A program made the position numbers and the translations under genes. A stretch of DNA of 30,135 bases from Pelargonium cotyledonis (Eukaryota > Streptophyta > Magnoliopsida > Geraniales > Geraniaceae): the NCBI GenBank assembly GCA_036897625.1, contig JAYMTA010000382.1:1-30135 (forward strand), given 5' to 3'. Positions 1-11,044 of this stretch are shown piece after piece. The stretch's first letter is position 1. Each line of letters starts with the position of its first letter. The notes under the pieces are model-generated. The model ran no database searches. It was not told the DNA's origin and saw only the letters and a program-made list of their open reading frames with translations.

Positions 1-1679
1 CATTTTTTATTCCTATAATGTTAATACTAATATCATGGGCATTTTGGTCATTTGAACTTTCAAATTGACTTACTGGAGTTTTTTACCAAACAAAACACCC
101 AACTTACTGGCACATTCAGTCAATCATTTGCAAAACATAACTGACTTTCAGCTTCTTAAAGTTTTTATCACCAACTTAACGTGACTTAACGGAGGTCATT
201 CAGGAGAAACAAACAAGGCCTAAGCTTAACAACTCATTTAACTATTGGTTCTCCATCCGATGGCGTAATGGTCAAGACACACATCTTCACGTGAAAAATT
301 GTAGGCTCAAGTCTCATTGTGAATGGTGAAATAGGATTTTGGGTTTAAAGAAAAAATGCGGAGCTCAATTGATAAAAAAAAATACTATTGATTTTACAAT
401 TTCCAACTACCCCTTTTAAGACTCGCACAAACTTGGAAAACCAAGTTAATTGGTGTGTCACCTGATTTGCAAAGCTATGAGTAAAGAAAAACTCTACAAA
501 AAAAATTTCTCCGAAACATTTAAAATATATCGCTTATAATTAGAACAAAGATATTAAAATTCTTCACCCTAAACTTCGCCTACAACAACTGCTAGTTGAT
601 CAATAACGCAACTATAAGAGATGACAAGCCAATAGAAATGAATTTTCCTAAAAATTGAAATAAGATGGCGATAGAAATGAACTTTTCCAATCTAATTTAG
701 AAGCTATCTATCTTATTATTGTGTTTTTATTTGTTGGATAATTGATATAAAATGTTCATTCACGCACTCCATTTCTCTCCTCTTCGTCTTTTTTTTTTTT
801 TTTTTTCTTTTTTTGCGTTTTTTATTAGTAATTTACTAGTCTAATAATGTTTCTGACAAAATTGATGCTTGTTTGGAGTGTGCATGTTTTTAGAGCAAAA
901 AGAGCTTAATTTGGTGGAAAGTGTGTAACTTATGGTAAATTGAACCCAAGTGATAATTTAGGAAGTTTAATTTCACATATTTAAAGAATCCAAATGAAAC
1001 TGAACTCTTCATTGAAGATGTAGAAGACTTCACTAGTTGTAGACTTGTGGTAGATACATACTTGTCACAACTCAAAAGTACTCACATCTACTTTTTTTTT
1101 CTTTTTTTTTTGGGATTTGGTTTTGTGTATTGTTTAGATTTTTCAAATGTAATACCTTTGCGTGTGGAACATACTATTTCAAATTGAAAATGCTCTTTGA
1201 CGTTTAGGTGTGGCAATTTGCATGGCAAAAAACAAAATTGAAAATGCAGTTTCAAATTGCTAATTGCTCTTACCCAGAATTGTCTAATTATACTCTCAAA
1301 CATAACACTTTTGAAATATACGACATAATTGCCTCAAATTTTGTTATCTTGTTTCTTTGTGAACCCTTTTTTTAATATCTTTATTTAGTTTGTGGTGGTG
1401 GAATTATCACCTCCCATAAAATGGTACATTTTCATATGGAAAAAACCCTGCTTTAACAAAGTCCGCAACATGAATCTTAATTCAATAAAGCACTTCTTCT
1501 AATTCACTCCATGTTCCCATTGAAGAAAAACCCAAGCTTAATTGCAACATTAATATAAAATGGTAGTCAAATTAAAACCTCAGCAGAGAAAGCATACAGT
1601 TCTGAGATTTAAACTTGGTAAAAAAGAAATTTGTTCATGGACATCTATGCCTTACCCTGAATGAAACTCTCTACTCTAC
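1..1679. other. Intergenic region, no gene seen
   Basis: AT-rich sequence downstream of the NLR gene on the minus strand. Short open frames here have no recognisable product. It holds a SINE (241-393), a poly-T tract near 789-820, and a segment (about 1103-1190) with a diverged copy at about 5400-5480. On the minus strand a canonical AATAAA (plus-strand TTTATT at 1380-1385) lies about 300 bp beyond the NLR stop and could be its polyadenylation signal. Confidence 0.7.
241..393 (+). mobile_element. tRNA-derived SINE with target-site duplication
   Basis: A short non-autonomous retrotransposon that would be mobilised by LINE machinery. The body is about 251-383. It has a pol III A-box-like TGGCGTAATGG at 261-271 and a B-box-like GGCTCAAGTCT at 304-314, with a spacing of about 33 bp as in tRNA-derived promoters. 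It ends in an A-rich tail at about 373-382. The flanks ACTATTGGTT (241-250) and ACTATTGATT (384-393) match at 9 of 10 positions and fit a target-site duplication. It carries no coding capacity. A degenerate tRNA pseudogene is less likely because of the tail and duplication. Confidence 0.75.
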
Positions 1680-4600
1680 TCAATTCAGGAACACAATGGA
1701 AGGCACATGTTGAACTTTGCAGAAACTCTCTCCTTCCTTGTCAAGCCTCTTCTTGAAAGCCATTGGCATCCATCTAATCTCCAATTCGGACAAGGCTGTC
1801 AAGTACCTGAATCCATCCGGAGCTGTCTTCAGTTTGTTGCAGTCTGATATCCCCAAACGAGACAGCCTCGCCATTGCTCCTTCCACAATTGTCCACTCCT
1901 CCAAATTAGGCAAGCCGCGGAGAAGCAAAGATCTAAGCTTAGGAAAACCATTCTTAGAGCATACCATTTTGCTTCCAGTGAACACTTCCCATCCACTCAG
2001 GTACCTCAAGTTAGGAAGTTTCTCCAGTGTTGGCATAGGATCTTCTGCAAGTCTAGAGCCCCATAGAGTTAACTTGGTGAGATTCGGAGGAAATTGGAGG
2101 TTTCCTGGCAACATCTCTATCTGCCCTTCTACGCGCAGCTTGTAAAGACAAGGACAACCACATAGAAGCTGTTTTAAATCTACCACCACATCGGGGAACG
2201 ATAGAGTATCAGTCTTCAATGACAAAGACTTGAGGCAATCCAGCTTGTTGTTTGGTTTGAAGATTTCCACAAACTTCTCAAAATATCTTGGATCATTTAG
2301 CACCAGTTTCTTGAGATTGGACAATTGGATCAGATCTTTCAACTCACTCTTGCTTGCAGGAAAGTTCACTAGTGTCTGCAAATGTTTCAAGTTAGCCAAA
2401 TCCAACTTATCAGTTACATTGCCACACCACTTGGGAAGATACAAATGCCTCAATTGCTCCATCTTCCTTAAGACATTTGGTACTTGTACAGTTGATTTCC
2501 AACTCACTTTGTTCACCGTTCGCAAGTCTAGACTCTGCAGGTACCTCAAGTTGCCTATAGATGATGGTATCTCTCGTATACGACTGTTCTTTAAACTCAA
2601 GAACCTCAGCTGAATCAGGCTACCTATTTCTTCAGACAATGTACCTTTAAGTCCCTTGATACCTTCTAGGTCCAAGAGTTTCAGCAATTTGAAGTTTTGA
2701 AACACAGGTTTCAATAGCTGCCAATCTTCAATTCTTTGTTTCTTTTCTTGGAAATATATTAGAGACCTGAGGTGGGGATTCTTTTTAAACGCGGGAGGAA
2801 CAAATCCATGAACATAGTGATCCGAAAAGATTGAAAGTCTGCGGATTCTACCTGTTGATAAAGAATCCAGTACTGTCTCATTTCCATATCCTCTGCTGAT
2901 GATTTGAAGGAAATTTTCCTCAATAGCTTTTGACAAGCACAGGTCGCGCATAAGGTCATGGAGACGGCAAGTTTTGATCTTTCCAGTTGAGCCAATTGTC
3001 CCCACTTGAACCATGGACCTGCTCATCAAGACGCCTAAGTAGCGTTCAGCAAGATCCTCCATTGTCTCTCCTCCCTCGGCTTCAGGCTCTAGCAAAGACA
3101 CAATGCCTTCGGCCACCCATAACCGGATTAACTTCTTAACCGGTATATCAAAGTCCTCTGGAAAGTGGCCCAAATACAGAAAACATGGCTTCAGCTGATA
3201 AGGCAATTCATGGTAGCTTAAGGCTAATACCTCAGAGATCGTTGAGCTTTGATCGGCGCATTTGCCTCTCCTCAAGTAGGATATTACGTTTCTATGCACT
3301 ATTTCCCATTCATCCAATGTGTCTTTTGCTGCCAAAAGCCCTCCGAGCACAATGATGGCTAGAGGTAAGCCTGCACATCTCTTAACCATCTCCCTTCCTA
3401 ATCTCTCCTTGCCTTCAAGAAACTCAATGTCTGCAGAAACTAACCAAATTAATATTTATAACATTGAAGAACTAGAAACTAGCAGCAGAACACTTCTTGA
3501 AACAACCATCCAAAGCACATCTCATATTGTTTTTCATATGAATCATTGCAAAACCTTGAATTTTGGTCCAAGACCTTTTATTCTATAAGACACACTTGAT
3601 CACTTAACTGATTCTATTGCTACATTGGACTAAATTGGATTTGATACTCATACTTATAAGTTATAACAATGGAACCAAACATAGTGACAGTATATATAAT
3701 TTCACTAACCTTGATCATCTTCTCTTTTGAATGCCTTGTTCTGAAACAACTTCCAACTCTTTGCATCACTCAAACACTGCGGTTCGTGAAGAAAGCCTCT
3801 TGGATCAACATGTAGAGCTACATCCTTGTTGCGAGTGGTGAGCAATATCTTGGTAGCTCCCTTTCTCACAGGAAAGGCAGGGCTAAGAGTAGTCCAAGCC
3901 TCAGTGCTCCAAATGTCATCAAGAATCACAAGACATTTCTTCTCCATCTGAACTCGATACAGTTTCTTGGCGAGCTCCTCGTCAGTCATCTTGATTATCT
4001 CATCCCTCTCCTCCTTGGAAGGAGTGATGAGCTTGAGCAATATCCCTTGCCACACATCTCTTCTCTTGCACTGCTGAGATATGTAAGCCCAAGCAAAGCC
4101 ATCGAAATGGCGCCTACTCTCGCCGTGAAAGTAGACTTGTTTAGCCAGAGTAGTCTTACCTAGACCACCCATCCCACACACTGACACCACCTTACAGTTC
4201 CTCTCTTCACTCACAAGCTGTGACACCAGCTCCTTTATGTTTTCTTCAAACCCTACTATGCAGTCTTCAACAATGTGGGAATAAGACCATCTCAATTGCC
4301 TCCGCCTCTCCGCGGAGCCTTCACCTTCTTTCACAGCATTCAGGCCATAGCTCTGGAGGCTTCTGGTGAGGTCACTGATCTTGGTCTTGATGGCCTCCAT
4401 TTTAGTCCCTACCTTGTGCAGCTCTCTTCCTTTGTTGAACATGGAAGCGTGTTTCTTGAGCAAGTTTTGGGTTCTTGATGCGTCCTTGGAAGCGATCTTG
4501 ACAGCAAAGGTTTCAATAACATCCTCAGCATCGTGAGCAACATCTCTGATCTCAGAAATCCAATTTCTGATGCTCTCGTCTTCGTATTGCCTCCGGTCTG

Positions 4601-4742
4601 CGTCTTTCAAGAAGCAGCTCATGCGCTTGAGCTCAATCTGCATCTGATTCACTTGCTTGCTCACACCAACAAGCAATTTTGCCTCCTCGATGAGGAGGTC
4701 ACCAATCCTTTCTACAACATAGGACACCACAGCTTCAGCCAT
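1680..4742 (-). CDS. CC-NB-LRR disease resistance protein (RPP8/RPP13-like)
   Basis: Intracellular immune receptor of the coiled-coil NLR class. Exon 1 is 4742-3710 and exon 2 is 3430-1680, with a 279-bp GT-AG intron (3709-3431). The joined frame gives 927 residues, normal for the family, with no internal stop. Visible motifs in order: Rx-type N-terminal coiled-coil domain with EDVIETF (73-79); P-loop GMGGLGKTTLA (190-200); kinase-2 with VILDDIW (272-278); RNBS-B ILLTTRN (299-305); GLPLA (365-369); RNBS-D CFLYLGHFPEDF (427-438); an MHD-position motif reading LHD (501-503). Leucine-rich repeats run from about 545 to the C terminus. The start follows directly from the conserved MAEAVVS-type N terminus. 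LHD instead of MHD is the only oddity. It appears functional; effector specificity cannot be inferred. The intron lies between RNBS-C and GLPLA. Confidence 0.93.
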
Positions 4743-5581
4743 TTTTCAACAGCTGCTGAAAAACAAAGAAACCAAATTTGAGCTTTAGTTTTGCACAGGA
4801 TAAGAAGGTACAGGGGTTTAAAGCAATGAAATTAAAGATGGAGGACAAGTTTTATCTTGATTATGAGATGAGCATCATCGTGAGTTGTTTGGCCCAAAAG
4901 TCGTGGTCAATGTGAACCTGTCTTTCTCTGAAGTCTTTGTTGTATTAATAATTCAAAAGATGCAACTTGGTATCTAACATTGATAGAGCAAAGACGACAA
5001 AAAACAAGTTGCAAGTCAGAATGTGGGAGCTACTTTTCTCAATTCTAAAGGTATGATTTAATTCAAAGTTTTTTGAAACAAAAGGGTTCAAACGAGTAAA
5101 TCAAATGAATTTGTGAGTCAATGTGAAATGAATCTTTAATCGCTTAATATACAAAACTACCCTCAATTAATACATATTCCACTGCTAATATTTATATTTG
5201 TGAGTCATTCGTGAGTACTATATATAATGTTCCTTAGTATAGAATAGAATAGAATAATTGATATGGAACATACATGAAAGCATTGGTTTGATACTGCAGC
5301 TTCATAGGCGGTTTTGTGAGAATCATTGGTTCATATAGTTTTGAAGAACACAGGAAACCTCTTCTGAGTCATAACAATGAGTGAGATTAATTATCTTTTT
5401 TTGTTGTTTTGGGATTTGCATTATTTGTACATTGTTTAGAATTTTCAAAGGTATGTAACATACTATTTCAATTTTCAAACTGTAGACAACACCATATGGG
5501 TATGCAAGCATGAACAATATGATAAACCAAATGCAAGTAAAAAAAAAAAAGACAAAACCAAGGAATGGTATACATATAGAC
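4743..5581. other. NLR upstream region, no gene seen
   Basis: AT-rich sequence between the NLR start and the kinase fragment. Two minus-strand W-box-like motifs are visible: TTGACC (plus-strand GGTCAA, 4905-4910) and TTGACT (plus-strand AGTCAA, 5116-5121). These are WRKY-type sites, plausible for a defence gene, but six-base motifs are frequent by chance. A segment at about 5400-5480 resembles 1103-1190 on the other side of the NLR gene. No coding sequence is supported. Confidence 0.5.
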
Positions 5582-5831
5582 CCTCAATTGACTTCGGATC
5601 TGAGCGCTTGATGGCTACGTCTACGTCATTGATACATCCTCTGTATACTGTGCCAAACCCTCCGCTTCCAATCATCATCTCCCACCGAAAATTTCCGGTG
5701 GCTGTTTTCAGTGAAAAACGACGACATAGTTCCTCTGGGATCCCCAAGGATGGTCTATTATTATTATTATTTATGGGCCGAGAAACTTTTCTACGATTAC
5801 TGCTTAGAGAGAAGCAAGACGGTGACGCCAT
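5582..5831 (-). pseudogene. Truncated CrRLK1L (FERONIA-like) receptor kinase fragment
   Basis: The reading frame from ATG at 5831 encodes the juxtamembrane part and the first kinase subdomains of a malectin-like receptor kinase. It shows a CRRFSL start of the kinase region, a glycine-rich loop GSGGFGTVYRG, and the ATP-anchoring lysine in VAIKRSDPKS, which is the family's characteristic VAIKR context. Similarity stops at about 5583, where a GT follows (5581-5580), and no catalytic loop, DFG or extracellular domain is found on either side. The segment after FSL also looks short by several residues compared with intact members. A run of ATT repeats (5756-5774) encodes a poly-Asn tract. Most likely a gene fragment; an expressed truncated protein is not excluded. 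Confidence 0.72.
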
Positions 5832-6397
5832 AATCAGCTCAAAGGAATAGTGATTCGGGATAAACTTTGCCAGTGATGACAAATTCGTCTAGTCATGGGT
5901 ATAGTTTAAATTATATATCGATTGTCGACCGATAGAAAACTTAGAGGATGAAGGTATAATTAAATGTTTAGTAACAAATTCACTAATAAAAGTTGACTCA
6001 TTCCAGCACACACACTGCGCCGCACCTAATAAGTTAAAGTTGACATAAAAATATATAAATCACCAAATTTCAATTCAAATAACACATTAATTTTATAGTT
6101 ACTTATTTATCTTATGACGTTTTGATAAATTCAAAATTATAGACTTACTTTCAAATAAATTTTTCAACAACGTCGTATCTAAAATTTCTTTTCAAACTCA
6201 TTCCACACGCTAATTTGCCAAACAAATATTTTTGTTGTTTTTTTTTTTTACGTACATTTAATCTCGTCTCAGAACCAAATCAGCCCTTAACTGCAATAAG
6301 TAGTAGGTAAAAGGGGGAAGTTAAATAGTGGATCAATAACAGGGAAGCAGACACAGAATTTAGGTCAGAGTTGGAAGGAGAGAGCTTAGTGTGAAAG
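5832..6397. other. Intergenic / promoter region of the C9orf85-like gene
   Basis: AT-rich sequence with no supported gene. The last ~140 bp before the ATG at 6398 are purine-rich and likely 5' UTR. Nothing else is recognised. Confidence 0.5.
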
Positions 6398-8800
6398 ATG
6401 AGCGGTAGTGTAATAGGTCGGCGCGGCCCGCCTAAGCACCAGAACAAATTCGCCTGGAAACCCAACGCCGGCGTCAAAATCAACGAAACCGTAACTATTC
6501 TCTATCTCTCTTTCCCTTATTACTAATTTCTTGTTTCTCAATTTCAATCATAAACAAACTTAATTCGCAGGAAGTCGGAGGGAGACTCAGACCTCTCTCT
6601 GAGATAACCGGCGTTTGCGGTCGCTGCAAAGGTCAGATCGATTGGAAGCGCCGCTACGGCAAGTACAAGGCCCTCTCTGAGCCTGCTAAATGGTACTCTC
6701 TTTGTTTCTCTATCTCTTTTTCAATTTATGTTTTTGGAAACTAAAGTTTTGAGTTGAATGTTACAGTCAGCGGTGCACCAAACGGGCTGTTCGTCAAGCT
6801 TACCACAGTTTATGTCCTGGTTAGTTCCACCATTTTATTTATTTATATTAGCACTGTTTTTTTTTTCAGGAAAATTATGTTCTTGGTGAAGTGATTTTAT
6901 TGCTGATTGACTAATGACCCCATATTGTGGTGACAATGTGGGGTTTTTTGTTTTTTATAAAAATAAAAATCTTAACTTAATTGTAAGTTTGATTTTGGTT
7001 CAGCTTGTGCCAAGGAGCAAAATGTGTGCGCTAAGTGTTGTTGCCGTGTTGATAGGATAATTGGAAGGTAAGGAGGCATCATATTTAGGTTTACTTCTCT
7101 CTTTGACCCTGGAAATAATCTTGAATTGATTCGGATGAGCTTAAGCTATTGTTTGTTGTGCTAGTTTGAAAATGATTGTGTATTTTATGTTTTGTAGGGA
7201 CCTGTCAGAGGTTGAGGCTGAGCAGAAAATGCTCGAAGAGGTATGTTTCAACTTTGTAAAGCATTTCATTTGCATTGTGAAGATGAGGGTTTTGCTTTTG
7301 CATTTCAAGCTGATTGCATAATGGCTCTAATGCAGGCTATTAAGAATGCACGAGAAAGGGATAGGAGAACTCTGATACGTGCCGTAAGTATCTTAGACCA
7401 AAATTTCCTATTTGCTAGTGTTTTTTTTTTTTCTTTCTATATATGTGTCTGTTTTTCTACTGTACTTCGATGGTCTGTGCTTGTAAATTTGAATACTGAA
7501 AGATAGACCAAATCATGGCACTTAAGAAACAAGATGGTTAATTGAATCTAACTTTGGAACAATATGCAATTTTTCACTGTTCAATGACAAACAAGATGGT
7601 TTTATGGCACGCTTAAGTCTTGTGTTGAATCTCAAAAGGGATAAACATCAAAACAAACACTAAGACCTGATTGCAGGAGGAATTTTTCAAACACCCCAAG
7701 CTAAAACAAATGAAGGCACTATTTGGTATTAATAATCATAATAACTGTCATAATGCCAAATGATAATTGAGAAGCCACTGAAAGTAAACTTTGTCCATAT
7801 TGTAGAATCTACTTCTGTTTGGGGGTAAACAATTTTTTAGTTTTTTTACTTGTTTAAAGAATCAACTTTACCATGTCACAGACCATGGCTCCTATAGGCT
7901 ATATCTTAACAAGTTTGTCAAGTTTCCAGCATTGGATGACAGTTGTTTCCGTCTCTTATATATGTATCCAGTGGTAGTTGTTGTGTCAGTCTTACCTCTT
8001 TTCTTCTTCTTTTTCTTACCCTATGTTTGGCTAGCTGCCTTAAGTTTTAGATGAGACTTTAATTTCTTCCTGAGAAATATTAGGCATGTTTATAAAATTT
8101 CATATATTACATTACATGTGTGGAAAATAACTGGCACCACAAACATGAGAACAAAAAAAAAAAAGCATAGGGAGCAAAAATTGATTGTCAGTTTCAGATA
8201 TATTATGTTATATGTGAATTGAATTGAGATATATGTGGTATGCTTTCTTTTTACATTATATTTTGAGGCCTCTTTGATAATTTTAATGTTTTTTTTTTTT
8301 TTGCTGAAGTTAACTTCTCTTTTGTTATCACATCAAATTCTTCTCAAGCTTGTACTTGCATTTGTCGTCAATTTTTTTAATGTATTAGCTGCAATGGTGA
8401 ATTTGAGTTGGCCACTTCTTTTTATTGATTTGATGCCTTTTAGAGCAGAACAAAACTCCACTGAAAAACAGTATTCTATATAAATTGTAGTTCCCTGCTA
8501 CTTTTTCCACACTGTAAGTTGCGTCTTAGTGACTGTTTTTTATCACAACAGATGAACAAAAGTAAATCTGAAAGTTCAGAGCAAACGCCAACCACCAAAG
8601 ATAAGGTTGGGGAATTGTTTCCTTCTCTATCACTTGAGGATTACGCCAAGTCGAATGGAGGTGTTGTCCGTGAAGATGGCTGTGATGAAAATGATGATAG
8701 CAATCACGGAAGTGATGATGGTGAAGATGATAAGAATAACAACGACAATGGAAATCACAGAAGTGATGATGAAGAAGATGATAAGAAAGATGAAGATTAA
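6398..8800 (+). CDS. C9orf85 homolog, DUF2039 Cys-rich protein
   Basis: Seven exons with GT-AG introns: 6398-6490, 6571-6692, 6767-6819, 7004-7067, 7198-7240, 7336-7383, 8552-8800. Together they encode 223 residues. The N terminus is basic and contains KHQNKFAWKPN, typical of the eukaryotic C9orf85/DUF2039 family. It is followed by four cysteine pairs, CGRC (47-50), CQRC (72-75), CPAC (88-91) and CAKC (98-101, continuing CC), which look like a zinc-binding module. The C-terminal ~50 residues are an Asp/Glu/Asn-rich acidic tail, which is expected to be variable. Biochemical function of the family is not established. All phases close correctly, supporting the model. The sixth intron is long (1168 bp). 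A (GATTTT)-type repeat follows the stop codon. Confidence 0.9.
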
Positions 8801-8823
8801 GATTTTGATTTTGATTTTGATTT
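8801..8823 (+). repeat. GATTTT short tandem repeat in 3' UTR
   Basis: Nearly four copies of the hexamer GATTTT begin immediately after the TAA stop at 8798-8800. Confidence 0.85.
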
Positions 8824-9499
8824 AGAGATACAAGTAGATTATTGAAAGAGCTGCTCTAAGTAATAATCACCGATCAGGTTCTCCGTCTCAACAAGTGCTA
8901 AAATATTTTATTCACGGGGACTAGTCCTTTGAAAAGCTTTTTGTCTCGTCTGTCTTTGGTTGATTGGTGATGTGTATGGAAGAAATGTTTAGCTTTGAAT
9001 TGTTATAGTAGATATGGTGCATCCATATTTTTGCTCAGAAACATGTATTTTTGTTTTATGGCATCCTAAAGAATTGAAAGGAAAGAGAAATCAAGTAGAG
9101 TTGGTTTATATTCTCAATGAACTGTATCATTTTATGCATTCCTCTACTTTTGTTCTTTAGTATTTTCGAAAGGTTTGTAGATGGGTAAATGTTCAACTGA
9201 ACAGCATGAATCCCAATTCATAGTCAAAGAGAACATTGCTTCAATTGTAATCTCTCTCTTGAAAAATGGGATGTGTTCCTTTTTATAAAGAGAAAATCCA
9301 GAAGTTGCCTGTGGGAGGAAGTCATGAAAACAGTTGTTAATATCTGAAAATGATCAAACTTCAAGAATACTTGCACTCAAGTTTTATCCATCTACATTAA
9401 AGAAGACAACTGAGCACCTAGAGATGGTCAAAAAATTAAATAAAAGGAATCTGAGATCAACTCCTAGGTCAACCTCTGAAAAACCAACTGGTAGAGACA
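8824..9499. other. Intergenic region between C9orf85-like and methyltransferase genes
   Basis: This is the 3' UTR of the upstream gene and the promoter / 5' leader of the next. A small ATG-initiated frame (9424-9537) overlaps the methyltransferase start in another frame and could act as an upstream ORF if it is inside the transcript. No other gene is supported. Confidence 0.5.
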
Positions 9500-10909
9500 A
9501 TGCAAAGAAGAGAAAGACCCATCTCAGAAATGCATAAACAGACCACACCTAGGCCTCTAAAATGCCTCCCTGGTGGAGGAGGAGGTCTTCTTCCCACCAT
9601 GTTATGCCTTATCAGTCTCTTCACTTTCTTCATCTATGGCTCAAACACCTACACCCTTCCTCAGTTCACATTCCCTAATATGGTGACCGGCACCTCCGTC
9701 CCGACCCAAGTCTCCCATATTCAGGCCAAACTTGGAGTTGTGCTAGAGCAGTTGCATACAGATCAATCAGAAGCAGTAGCCAAATATTCTCATCAACTTC
9801 TCAACATTGCCATTTCCTTAGACAAGTTGGCAGAGTCTCTATCAGGTCTCCACAGCAATGCTCCCGGCGGGAGTGAAACTAGCAGCGTTGACGAAGATTT
9901 CAGCGAACCTGAAGAAAGCAACACAGAAGAAGCAGAAATGATGGGAACTAGTGTTTTTAGATACGGGGAGCTGCGTAGCTACACTTCCCCGAAACCGAAC
10001 AGGCAAGTGGCAAAGAAAATATTTCTAGGAGTGGAAGCTGTGAATCCTTCGATAGGACTGGCTTGTGCTCGCATGTCGTCTTTGATAGACCAGTACATGA
10101 CTTACAAGCTTTACAGCCTCTGTCCTGATGATCAAAGTGTTGCTATGAAGCTGATATCAAACGGGTGCGATCCGCTGCCAAGAAGGAGATGCTTCTCAAG
10201 AACACCTCCTCATTACAGTAAGCCATTTGCTATCAACTCCTCACTCTGGACTCAACCTAGTGACACTAACATCTTATGGAAGCAATACAAATGCTACGAC
10301 TACTCTTGTCTTGTTTCTGGCAAGACAAGAGGGTTCTACAAATGCTCGGATTGTTTCAATCTCACTAAACGGGGATGGGATGTGCCTACAAACGAGTCTG
10401 TTTCAGCAGAATTCACGATCGATCAAGTTCTAAGGTTGAAGCCTGGGGAGATTCGAATCGGGTTGGATTTCAGTCCTACCACAGGAACATTTGCCGCGAT
10501 CATGAGGGAGAAGAATGTAAGCATTGCATCGGCTACCTTAAACCTAGGGGCACCCTACAATGAGGTTATTGCCCTTAGAGGCCTCATTCCTCTCTACATT
10601 TCAGTTGGCTCCAGATTGCCATTCTATGACAACACACTAGATATTATCCACTCTACTCTATTCCTGGATGGATGGATCACCACGGAACTCCTGCAATTTG
10701 TTTTATTCGATTGGGATCGTGTTCTACGACCAAAGGGGGTCCTGTGGATAGATCGTTTCTTCTGCAGGAAAGAAGATATGAAACTCTATTTGGAGGAATT
10801 TTCAAGACTTGGCTATAAAAAGCTACTATGGCGGGTAGTACCAAAAAGGGATAAACTTGGGGATGAGCTTTTCTTTTCTGCTGTTTTGGAAAAGCCCGTA
10901 AGAAGTTAG
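9500..10909 (+). CDS. Membrane-anchored SAM-dependent methyltransferase-like protein (At1g29790-type)
   Basis: Single-exon gene of 469 residues. A basic N terminus is followed by one hydrophobic segment (about 31-47), giving a type II membrane topology as expected for Golgi-type plant proteins of this group. A variable acidic stretch lies at about 124-148. The conserved part begins near 190 and includes a cysteine-rich portion (CDPLPRRRC 223-231; KCSDCFNL 281-288). The C-terminal fold is methyltransferase-like: IRIGLDFSPTTGTFAA (318-333) stands at motif I, LPFYDNTLDIIHS (373-385) at the acidic motif, and RVLRPKGVLWIDRF (407-420) at the late motif. Motif I is degenerate in glycine, as in the family, so catalytic activity is inferred only. 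Met11 (9530) is an alternative start with the same topology. Substrate unknown. Confidence 0.87.
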   Translation: MQRRERPISEMHKQTTPRPLKCLPGGGGGLLPTMLCLISLFTFFIYGSNTYTLPQFTFPNMVTGTSVPTQVSHIQAKLGVVLEQLHTDQSEAVAKYSHQLLNIAISLDKLAESLSGLHSNAPGGSETSSVDEDFSEPEESNTEEAEMMGTSVFRYGELRSYTSPKPNRQVAKKIFLGVEAVNPSIGLACARMSSLIDQYMTYKLYSLCPDDQSVAMKLISNGCDPLPRRRCFSRTPPHYSKPFAINSSLWTQPSDTNILWKQYKCYDYSCLVSGKTRGFYKCSDCFNLTKRGWDVPTNESVSAEFTIDQVLRLKPGEIRIGLDFSPTTGTFAAIMREKNVSIASATLNLGAPYNEVIALRGLIPLYISVGSRLPFYDNTLDIIHSTLFLDGWITTELLQFVLFDWDRVLRPKGVLWIDRFFCRKEDMKLYLEEFSRLGYKKLLWRVVPKRDKLGDELFFSAVLEKPVRS

Positions 10910-10926
10910 ACTTAATGCTACAAGTA

Positions 10927-11044
10927 TGTAAAATAAATGATCTTAATTCATGTTTAATGTAGTGCATGTGTACATGTGTATGAACTGTAAAATAAATGAT
11001 CTTAATTCATGTTTAATGTAGTGCATGTGTACATGTGTATGAAC
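10927..11044 (+). repeat. Perfect 59-bp tandem duplication in the 3' UTR
   Basis: Two copies, 10927-10985 and 10986-11044, read as identical throughout. Each carries an AATAAA (10932-10937 and 10991-10996), so the presumed polyadenylation signal of the methyltransferase gene is duplicated. The lack of any mismatch suggests a recent event. Confidence 0.95.

Noticed and set aside
1-225. Possible terminus of a hAT-like transposon ending near CAAGGCCTAAG
   Set aside because: Only one end would be in the window and no target duplication or partner TIR can be seen.
1717-2613. Plus-strand open frames of 142 and 127 residues
   Set aside because: Both are antisense to the LRR exon of the NLR gene and have no family resemblance.
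7721-7761. Short inverted repeat ATTTGGTATTA / TAATGCCAAAT in a C9orf85-like intron
   Set aside because: Eleven-bp imperfect arms are expected by chance in AT-rich intron sequence; no element boundaries.
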